Assembly (NCBI GenBank): GCA_022410635.1
Contig: JAJVDF010001192.1
Location: 148,135-212,134 of the forward strand
Source of the DNA: Tretioscincus oriximinensis
Taxonomy: Eukaryota; Chordata; Lepidosauria; Squamata; Gymnophthalmidae
DNA length: 64,000 nt
Direction: 5' to 3'
Both the position numbers and the translations under genes were made by a program. The notes under the pieces were generated by a model. It made no database searches. It had not been told where the DNA came from and saw nothing but the letters and a program-made list of their open reading frames with translations. Within the stretch, counting starts at the first letter, position 1. Each line of letters begins with the position of its first letter. Shown here one piece after another: positions 55,831 through 64,000 of the stretch.

Positions 55831-58269
55831 TTCCAGTGGTACAGCATGCCCCCCGGGTAACCTCATATTAAGTCACTCTCTTCCCACACACCCATTACCA
55901 GTCAATCACCATTTCCCCACCTCGACTCAAGCCACAGCATCATCTTTTCCACTTCATGCATGAAAAGCCAAGAACGGGGGTGTGGGTAAACCAAAGTTGG
56001 AGCAATATTAATTCTTTAAAAAGACATAGTCAGAAATGCACAATCAAATATATTCTATGTTCAAAAAAGAGGCATACTAATAACTCATCTTCCTCAACAA
56101 TAAATCTTCCATTGAACCACTGGTATTACAGAGGCTGTCCATAATTTCTTATCTGTTGTCATGGATCCTTAAGTGCTACAGGTTGTAAATCCAACTCATG
56201 AAATCCCAACTTTGGAATTGCACGATTTTAATGTATTTCTACCACTGCTTAAATTGGATTGGGATTTGCAATGATATTGACCAGAGGCATATTATCTATC
56301 AGAAAATATATCACTGAAACTTTTTTGAAAAAAGACGACAACACAGTTCATGCTCTAGAGCATCTTTGTAATTACACTTGCAGCAATTCCCTTGGTAGGA
56401 TACACAAGTTAAATTCACTTTAGCAATCCATTGGTTTCTAACAATGTTCCCTACAATGCCTTCCATACTTTCCTACTACCACTCCAGATGATTTATTCTA
56501 CCCTACTCTCAAGTTTATTTCTGTGACAGCTAAAATGGGTGAATTGGACTCTCTTCTTTGAAAACAAAAATAAAGACCCCACTAATCTGCTAATGATTTT
56601 AAAACTAGCAATAAGGTTTTGCCATGAAATTATCACATATCACAGAAGAACAGGTTCAATTTGTTTTAAAAAATACTTCACACTCTTAAAAAGTCAATTA
56701 TGGGGAGGATTTGCACTTTGACTCTGGAACAGTAATGGCAAGCAACAACCAGTAAATCACTTCATTCACATTGTTAATTGCCTCATCACCAACATCCCAA
56801 TCATTCCAAAAGCATTCTTAAACTTATATTTTCTTTTCGTACTATGAGGAATAGTCCAAGNAAATTGCAGAAACAGATCACTTGCATTACTAATCACTCT
56901 AAAAGCATGCTGAAATCCATCTTAAATTTAACCTTGTGTGATCAATCTAAAAGGAAAATGATCAATTTAAGGAAAAGTTAAAGTAAATTTTCTGGAAAGG
57001 ATGAAAGCTGTATGTAAGGCCTTCATGGTAATACATGTTTTCATCCCATTGCAGTAAGGGGAAATTTAGAACGTGACATCTGCCAGTGAAAATAGAGATA
57101 GGGCAATAGATAGGGCAATGGACTAATAAATGGAAATGTTGCATTTGTGTGTAAGCATATTGGTTACATGTCAGTTTGTTGCTCTGCCCTGATGAAAATC
57201 GTAAGGCACAAAAGATCAGTTAGGCCCCATGCACACAATGGGGTCCAAATCAAAATGGGTTTAAAATACGAAATAACCCAATTGCCTGTCCATGGACAAC
57301 CTCCAAAATCCACACAAAGGTGGTGAGAGGAACGCAGGAAGGACAAGGAAGTTGATACTGTGTGCATGTCAACCAAGTGCAATTCTGCAGTCCTGGCTAG
57401 CTGGTTCCTTCTCATGGTATCACAAGCCCCATGACAGCACAGCACACACCAGGGCTACAGGCAGTGTCCCTATGGAAGGAGAGGTATTTCATGCTGATGG
57501 CAGAAAACATCAGCACTCTCCTTTTCTGACAACAAAGTCTTTCCTCGGGTATTTCCCAGGTGGATAATGGAAGCTTCATCGTCCTGTGGAGTGGAAACAT
57601 CATGAAGATCATATGATCCAGGTATGAAAACCTCATGCTGACACATTATTAGATAATAGATGAGAATACGAACATCACATACTACCATTATTTTTCAACC
57701 CCTATTTTGAAATGTCAGTTTGAAGTCTCAGGCCACTTATTTGAACTTTCAAAATGTTTTTGCAAACAGAACCCAACTGCAGAAGGAAATATTTTTGGCT
57801 GGGCTCAATCAGCCATCCCATCTAGAAGGAGGATTGTTTGTGACCTGAAATGCCTGGTTTCCAGTTAACACTGGGGAGGGGGGGGGGGTAACATGACTAG
57901 ATTGTGCCCCAGTGCCAATGCAGCCATCAGAGCAACTTCAGGAGAAATCCCAATCTGATGTAAAGTTGCTTCTAATTACCACTGAAGTTAGAAGTGGTTG
58001 CAGCTGGTTTATAGTTAATGTGGTTTCTGCTTAATAACTCAACACATCAATGCTTTATTGCATTGGTTATTAATTATTGGACCAACTTCAAGGATTTTTA
58101 CTTGGGCAGGTGATTGCAACCACAGACTGGTGGTAGTTGGGTAGTTGTTTGTGCAGCAAGGACAAGCACATATTCCCTTATAATCACCTCCCTTAAAGCT
58201 ACTGGAAAGTGTAAATTGTACCTTACTAACTAGCTATAAAACTTGATAGGTTTCAGCAAGTAGACTGAA
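55831..58269. other. No recognised feature
   Basis: Unique-looking AT-rich sequence. A G run (~10) lies at about 57880-57888. Overlapping frames at 57164-57688 are not recognised. Confidence 0.45.
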
Positions 58270-59246
58270 AAAAGGGTAAAGTAATTGATATTGTCTTCCA
58301 GAAGACTTTTGACAAACTCCTTCATCAAAGACTTCTGAGTAAACATCAACCAAGGAATAAGAGGACACGTTAAGGCCAGCATTTGAAGCTAATTAAAAGA
58401 CAGGAATCAAATTGATAATAAATGAGCAGTTCTCCAAATGATGAAAAGTTTGGGATCTTGCACACTGACCTTATTCCAAAAAAGATATTGAAAAAATGAT
58501 AAGCAACGAGCTAGCAAATTAGTATTACACCAAATTATTCAGGGTGGACTGATCTGAAAGTAACTGTGAGAACTTCTTAATAATCAAATAAGCAGTCAAG
58601 TGGTTAATAAGATTCAGTAAATGTAAAGTGATGCACATTGAAACAAAAGCAATAATAACGCAATTACACCTATAATTTGTTGGGGTCTAAGTATTCTATA
58701 GTGGCCCAAGGAAGGAATCCAGGAGTTCTGGTGAATAGTTCAATGAAAGTGTCAACTCAGTGTGCAGCACCAATAAAAAAGCAAGTTCAGTCCTATGAAT
58801 AACTAGAAAGGAAGTAGAAAATAACTCTACAAACATCATTGTCTCTTTATCAGCATATAGGGAATACTAATTGGAGGAATTTATGCCATTCTTGTCACCT
58901 ATCAAAAGAATATTACTGATGGGGAAAAACTGCAACCACAGAAAAGCAACCAAAATGATCATGAATTAGGACACTGCTCTTATGAGATCAGGCTCCAACG
59001 TCTAGGACTATTCAGCCTTAACAGGAAGCCTGCATGGTATGGAAAAGGTCACAGTCAGTCTTATTCTTGATAATATCCTGGAATATGTCTCTGCATAATG
59101 ATACACAACAACAGCACATGGTTTCACCATTGTCTTCTGCTTGAGAATATCCAGAGAAACAAGTGATTGTTCACCATATGAGGTGGGATGCTGAGCTAGA
59201 TTGTATATTATCTGAGTCACCAGGATTCTTCTTATGCTCTTATGTT
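58270..59246 (+). mobile_element. Old CR1 LINE copy
   Basis: Highly diverged but colinear: IVFQKTFDKLLHQRLL at about 58290-58340 (CR1 'DFQKAFD' motif A region), GGAATAAGAGGACACG, CAAATTATTCAGGGTGGACT, CCAGGAGTTCTGGTGAATAG, ACTCAGTGTGCAGCA, GGCTCCAACGTCTAGGACTA, and a final TTCTTCTTATGCTCTTATG. Numerous indels destroy all frames. It predates the other CR1 copies. Confidence 0.8.
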
Positions 59247-60297
59247 ATAAGGGAAATAATCAATAATAGTGACATGTTACACAAAGTGTTCTGTGGGAAC
59301 CTGTGAGTTTGATACTGAATTTTCAATAAAATTTTAATTGAAATTTTAATTTTTGAAAAATAAAAACAAAAATAGATAAACATATTGACTTCATATTAAT
59401 TAAATATTTATTAACATTCATCTTACATTTAACATTCCTTAATGATCATCTTCCCCCTCCCCCTCTCAGAATGAGTACCCAAGAAGAAACCGCACACGTC
59501 AAACATTTCCGATAATATAGTTATATTTTGTAGTATTCTTTCATTCAAAGACTGCACATTTTCCGCAGTGTAGTCTTACATTCAGTTTCTCTTGTTAAAA
59601 CAAGTTCATACTATTTCTCTCACACATATATACAGACACACTAACAAAACTTTATCCACTCTTATATATCCAATTAATCATCCAAGATATCAGTAATTAA
59701 TATAGATGAAGTCCACAAAGTATTATGAAAAGCCTATTGACTTTTTTTATACTGTAATACACATAGGTTTTGAGAAGGTTTGAGATGTATTGTACTGAAA
59801 ACTAGAAAATTATTAAAGGTTAAGTATTGTAATTTTTTCCCCAGTATAAATATTCACAGCACAGTGAAGAGAACGAAATAAGCAGATTAAAACTGATTTA
59901 AAAATTAATCCACAGCTCTCTTCTCAAAGAGATTTTCAGTGTGCAATTAAGTAACCCAAGATTTTAACATTTTTCTTTAAGAACATCAAGATTTATTTTA
60001 TTGTCATGATTGTTGTTGCAAATAATTTGAGAACAGCTGACACGAAATTTAAAATATCCCTTGAATCATACTCTTAATATTAGACTTAATGGGAAGGAGA
60101 AAAAATAATTGCATTTTTATCTGCCATAATATTGATATTGATGAGCCAGAGAGTGCATTTGCACGAGCTTAAGAAAACGCTTCTCACCTCAGTTCTATCC
60201 AAGAGAAAAAGAGCAGCTTCAAAAGAATTTTAACTTATCTGAAAGTGAAACTTAACTATTTGAATATTTTAGCTATCGTAACCGGCAATTTATGAAA
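59247..60297. other. No recognised feature
   Basis: AT-rich sequence. Nothing supported. Confidence 0.45.
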
Positions 60298-60436
60298 AAA
60301 CTGCTCTCCCCTCCCTACCCTCAGATACTGTTGTTTTAATATGTTAATTTGGTTTAGTATATTTGCTTTTCTATTGTTAACAGTCCTGAGACCTTCATGT
60401 ATAGGAAAGTAAATAAATGTAAATAAATAAATAAAT
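60298..60436 (+). mobile_element. L2 LINE 3' tail
   Basis: CTACCCTCAGATACTGTTGT, then GTTAACAGTCCTGAGACCTT, CATGTATAGGAAAGTAAATA and AATAAATAAATAAA. It is the L2 terminus, older than the copy at 61197. Confidence 0.75.
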
Positions 60437-60454
60437 TTGTTATTAGTGTCATCA

Positions 60455-61196
60455 TTTCGCTGATGACACTAAACTGTTCAGGGTAGTGAAAACTGAAAAT
60501 GATTGTAAGGTACTTCAGAGTGATCTATTGAAATTGGGTGAGTGGGCATCAAAGTGGCAAATGCACTTCAACTTAAGGAAGTGCAAGGTCATGCACATTG
60601 GGGCAAAGAACCCCAATTACTCCTACCAACTGATGGGAACCAAGTTTTCTGTAACCAAGCAAGAAAAGGATCTTGGGGTGTTGGTGGACAATTCAATGAA
60701 GATGTCAATCCAGTATGCAGAAGCAGCAAAAAAGGCAAATTCCATGTTGGGGATAATTAGGAAAGGAATCGAAAACAAGCCAGCAAATGTTTTGCCTCTT
60801 TATAAATCTGTGGTGAGGCCACATTTGGAATACTGTGTTCAGAAGGTGCAGAAAAGGGGACAAGAATGATCAAGGGTCTGGAGCACCTCCCTTATGAAGT
60901 CAGGCTGCAATGTCTGGGCCCCTTCAGCCTCAAAAGGTGATATTTGAGAGGTGATCTGATTGAAGTATACAAAATCATGTATGGGATGGATAGGGTGAAT
61001 AGAGAAAAATTGTTTTCTCTATTACACAACATTAGGACCAGAGGGTACTCCTTGAAACTGATGGGCAGAAAAGTGAGAACAAAGGAAAGTATTTTTTTCA
61101 CCCAGAGGTCATCAACCTGTAGAATTTTACTTCCTGAAGAGGTGGTCGTACCTAACATCTTGGATAGCTTCAGGTTTATGGATACCAAGGGTATAA
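60455..61196 (+). mobile_element. CR1 LINE copy, left part (split by L2)
   Basis: Starts in the FADDT-equivalent CGCTGATGACACTAAACTGT and runs through the coding end and 3' UTR to ACCAAGGGTATAA at 61196, where an L2 has inserted. The next CR1 bases reappear at 63207. A ~45-bp deletion relative to the copy at 2632 falls at about 60840. It is similar to 2632-3325 at most positions, so it is a comparatively young copy. Confidence 0.9.
60457..61195 (+). pseudogene. CR1 reverse transcriptase C-terminal remnant
   Basis: The first open segment encodes DDTKLFRVVKTENDCK, then WASKWQMHFNLRKCKVMH, KQEKDLGVLVDNSMKMS and VVRPHLEYCVQ. The deletion at about 60840 shifts the frame. A second segment from 60944 encodes RGDLIEVYKIMYGMDRVN and GRKVRTKESIFFTQRSS, ending where L2 interrupts. 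It is the best preserved CR1 C-terminus in the window but non-functional. The endonuclease and RT motifs A and B are absent. Confidence 0.85.
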
Positions 61197-61239
61197 TATT
61201 ACCCAGCTCTGTCCCCCAGGTTATTCAGTGCAGCACTGT

Positions 61240-61505
61240 TCTAGACCAGTGGGAAGGGGAGGGGGTGTTGCTGTGGTCCATAAATCATCCATCTCTCTCA
61301 CCAGGCGGCCAATTCGCTTTGCTTCCGGATTTGAGGGACTGTTCCTGTTGTTGGGCAAAAGAGATAGAATAGGAATGCTGCTGGTGTACCGGTCACCCCG
61401 CTGCCCAGCAGCATCCCTAGCTGAGTTGGCAGAGGTGGTCTCTGATGTAGTGTTGGAGGCTCCTAGCACCGTGGTGCTGGGGGACTTCAACATCCATGCA
61501 GAGGC
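61240..61505 (+). pseudogene. L2 APE-type endonuclease fragment
   Basis: Frame encodes GRGGGVAVVHKSSISL, then RIGMLLVYRSPRCP and STVVLGDFNIHAEA, the last being the GDFNxH motif of AP-endonuclease-like domains in LINEs. About half of the domain is present. The sequence loses the pattern at about 61505, where a deletion joins it to the linker before RT. Confidence 0.8.
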
Positions 61506-61639
61506 TATCCTCACTGGTCCTGCTCAGCTCTTCATAGCCCAGAGGAGGTGTCCAGAGAACCGTCTGGTCCAGTTATCTTGGATCAGTTTCAATTATTGTG
61601 GCTTGATGATGTGGACAAGCTGTTTGTTGGGGTTCGGCC

Positions 61640-62516
61640 AACGTCATGCTCTCTGGATCCTTGCCCCTCCTGGCTGATAAAAGCAAGTCAGCAGGGTATG
61701 ACCGGGTGGGTCCAGGGAGTGGTGAATGCTTCCTTGAGGAATGCGGTGGTCCCGCCGGCTCTTAAGGAGGCGGTGGTGCACCCTCTCCTTAAGAAGCCTT
61801 CCCTGGACCCAGAAGAGTTAAACAACTACCGCCCGGTGGCCAACATACCCTTCCTGGGCAAGGTACTGGAGAGGGCTGTGGCTGTTCAGCTGCAGGCATG
61901 CTTGGAAGAAGCAGATTATCTAGACCCATTTCAATCTGGCTTCAGGCCTAGTCATGGCACGGAAACTGCCTTGGTCGCCCTGGCTGATGACCTACTCCGG
62001 GAGAGGGATGGGGGCAATGCAACCCTGTTGGTTCTCCTGGATCTCTCAGCGGCTTTTGATACCATTGACCATGGTATCATCCTGGAGAGACTAAGGAGTT
62101 TAGGAGTTGGTGGCACTGCATTGCAGTGGTTCTGTTCCTATCTCCAAGGCCGCTTCCAGAGAGTGCTGGTGGGGGAGTCTTACTCAACACCCTGGGAGCT
62201 CACTTGTGGGGTTCCTCGGGGGTCGATCCTCTCCCCCATGCTGTTCAACATCTATATGAAGCCGCTGGGAGAGGTCATCAGGAGATTTGGAGTAAAGTGC
62301 CATCAATATGCAGATGACACTCAGCTCTATCTCTCTGTTCCATCTGAATCAGGAGAGGCGGTTGAAGTGATTGACAGGTGCCTGGAGGCAGTGATGGGCT
62401 GGATGGGGGCCAATAAATTGAAGCTGAATCCAGACAAGACGGAGGTGCTGTGTGTTGGAGCATCCCGGGTTCGTGAAGTGGGGAGGCACCCTTGGTGGGG
62501 TAGAATTACCCTATAA
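61640..62516 (+). pseudogene. L2 reverse transcriptase domain, open and with intact catalytic motifs
   Basis: Uninterrupted frame (the continuous frame runs 61548-62516). It contains LNNYRPVANIPFLGKVLERA, then motif A LLDLSAAFDTIDHGIILER, motif B CGVPRGSILSPMLFNIYM, motif C CHQYADDTQLYLSV with the catalytic YADD intact, and LKLNPDKTEVLCVG. All three catalytic aspartates appear present. The frame breaks at about 62490 by a shift into the thumb region. With no start region, ORF1 or complete endonuclease, it cannot be autonomous. Confidence 0.88.
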
Positions 62517-63064
62517 GGGACGGGTGCGAAATCTTGGGGTGCTTCTGGACTCTGCACTGACACTTGAGAATCAGGTGAAGGCAGTGGCCAGGAGTGCCTA
62601 TTTCCAGTTACGTCTGGTTCGCCAGTTACGGCCACTTCTGAACAGGGATGATCTAGCCACAGTAATCCATGCTCTGGTAACTTCCAGATTGGACTATTGT
62701 AATGCGCTCTATATGGGGCTGCCCTTGAAAACGGTTCGGAAGCTACAGCTGGTGCAGAATGCAGCCGCTAGACTGCTGACAGGGACAGCTGGCCGGACAC
62801 ACATTCACACCGGTCTTGAAAGAGCTGCACTGGCTGCCCATTCGCTACTGAGCCCAATTCAGTGCCTTAAGATCTGCAGGAGAGGCCCTCCTGGTTGTAC
62901 CACCCCTTTCAACAGCCAGTGGANTGGGAACCCAGGGTAGGGCCTTCTCAGTGGTTGCCCCTTGTCTTTGGAACAGTCTCCCCCTCGAGGTGCGTCTATC
63001 ATCATCGTTGTATTCTTTTAGAAGGTCCTTGAAGACGCACCTCTTTTGCCTGGCCTTTGGCTGA
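62485..63064 (+). pseudogene. L2 ORF2 thumb and C-terminal region, frameshifted
   Basis: Frame to ~62795 encodes RVRNLGVLLDSALTLENQVK, AVARSAYFQLRLVRQLRP, SRLDYCNALYMGLP and VQNAAARLLTG. Another shift at about 62795 leads to FTPVLKELHWLPIRY, then, past an internal deletion and a stop, GRAFSVVAPCLWNSLPLEV and RRSLKTHLFCLAFG, ending at a TGA at 63062-63064. This matches the normal L2 C-terminus, so the stop is the native one. Confidence 0.85.
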
Positions 63065-63206
63065 AGAAATGCCATCTCTATCCCTACTTTTAATATTGTT
63101 TTATACTTTTTTAAATTTTGTATTGATGTTTTACTGTTGTTGCTGCCCTGAGACCTTCGGGTATAGGGCGGGGTATAAGTATAAATAAATAAATAAATAA
63201 ATAAAA

Positions 63207-63238
63207 TATAAATGGGTACTAGAATGGATGGGACGGGA
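63207..63238 (+). mobile_element. CR1 LINE, right part after the L2 insertion
   Basis: TATAAATGGGTACTAGAATG and GATGG continue the CR1 sequence interrupted at 61196 (compare TATAAATGGATACTAGGATG at 29318). The match is lost after about 30 bp. Confidence 0.75.
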
Positions 63239-64000
63239 TGGACAATGCCAGTAAAGTTACCCTCCAAGCTGATTGGAAACTAGGACTTACAAGTCACATG
63301 CAGTTCTCCATCTGGATGCATATCTAGCATTTGTTGATGAGGCAGGCCAAAGCTATTGCCTTCTCCAATAAGGCTCTGCTTGCGAAACCATTCTGAAAGC
63401 TGTAGTACATGGGATTAAGCTTTTCCAGTTAGCAAAAATATACGTTCAACGATAATGGAAATTTATCCTTTGCCAGCAAAGGCTATCCTGGCATTAATGC
63501 ACATAGACCAATAACATTGAACATTAAACATACAGCACCATTGATTTAAGCATATATATTGAAATCAAGTGGAAATGCCCACATAGGCGTTGACATAGAT
63601 ATAAGTAGTGGAATAAATTAGGCCATGGCTAAAAGATAGTAGGAGCATAGAAGATGCANCATCTTGGCTGTTAGTCCCTACACACCCACCTAAGGGCTGA
63701 CCAAGGGACACCTGCCATGCCACCACAGGGTGAGCAAATATCTGGCAGCTCACCCCAACAGCGAGCCTTGCTCAGCCCCTTGCTGAGCGGGTGCCACCTG
63801 CTCACTTCCATAGCAAGCTCTGCACAGCCGACTCTTAAGGCAGACACAAGCTGGCCCACACCTTGTGAGCCNCGCCCAACTCATGCTTGTGGTGGACACC
63901 AAAGGATCTAGGAGATTTTATAGAGCTCACAAGGTGCTTACCTGTGTAGAATCTAACCTCAATGACTCAGAATCGTGTTCAACTTTCAACCCTTCCCCAA
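63239..64000. other. No recognised feature
   Basis: The segment 63690-63890 is more GC-rich and has open frames on both strands without recognisable domains. It may be an unfamiliar repeat. The window ends without a gene. Confidence 0.4.

Larger units (their letters stand above)
61197..63206 (+). mobile_element. L2 LINE, 2-kb 5'-truncated copy nested in CR1
   Basis: Inserted into CR1 with TATAA on each side (61192-61196 and 63207-63211), and it ends in AAATA repeats (63178-63206) after TGAGACCTTCGGGTATAGGG. Order: endonuclease fragment, deletion, RT, C-terminal region, ~140-bp 3' UTR. Clearly the youngest large element seen, judging by the long open RT frame. Several other L2 tails in the window share its terminus. 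Confidence 0.92.

Noticed and set aside
55464..55871. Leu/Ser/Pro-rich open frames
   Set aside because: Same composition artefact in the second pyrimidine tract.

Overview
The window looks like intergenic or intronic DNA of a squamate reptile (lizard or snake). The evidence is its repeats: a Sauria-type tRNA SINE with a BovB-like 3' end, an RTE-BovB fragment, many CR1 copies ending in TTCTTATG octamers, L2 copies with a TATAGGGCGG...(AAATA)n tail, an R4-like fragment, CORE (MIR-like) SINEs, hAT, mariner and other small inverted-repeat elements, solo LTRs and a probable DIRS-like element. The background is AT-rich and scattered with single N bases. I find no host protein-coding exon, tRNA, rRNA or CRISPR array that I can support. 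The longer open frames are retrotransposon remnants or chance.

Layout. 1-9 kb: CR1 fragments at 1-232, 2632-3325 and 6247-7677 (the last split by a solo LTR), and a small foldback element near 3.5 kb. 9-12 kb: a hAT-type inverted-repeat element inside a CATA microsatellite, CR1 tails, and a head-to-head palindrome of a short element with a hammerhead-ribozyme-like core. 13-24.9 kb: CORE SINEs, a retroposed insert with a 19-bp target duplication, an R4-like endonuclease fragment, related LINE C-terminal fragments, and a Sauria SINE. 25-31 kb: mostly unrecognised, with a pyrimidine-rich tract and one CR1 tail. 31-35 kb: an RTE-BovB fragment (minus) and an LTR-like segment. 35-43 kb: mainly unrecognised, then a minus CR1 hosting a 74-bp perfect-ended mariner-type palindrome, an LTR and L2 tails. 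43-48 kb: a nested foldback structure, a CR1 inverted pair, and a ~1-kb CpG-rich element with inverted termini (46.7-47.7 kb), the most unusual object here. 48-52 kb: L2 tails, two members of a GGCTGACCAG inverted-repeat family, an L2 split by a hammerhead-like element, a 70-bp near-perfect palindrome, and a minus Sauria SINE. 52-58 kb: mostly unrecognised. 58-63.2 kb: an old CR1, an L2 tail, and a younger CR1 into which a 2-kb L2 inserted. That L2 keeps an open reverse transcriptase frame with an intact YADD.

The genes do not work together as a system. The content is a layered record of transposition: LTR into CR1, L2 into CR1, a hammerhead-like element into L2, hAT into a microsatellite, and mariner into CR1. 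All assignments rest on motif recognition by eye. No database search was possible.
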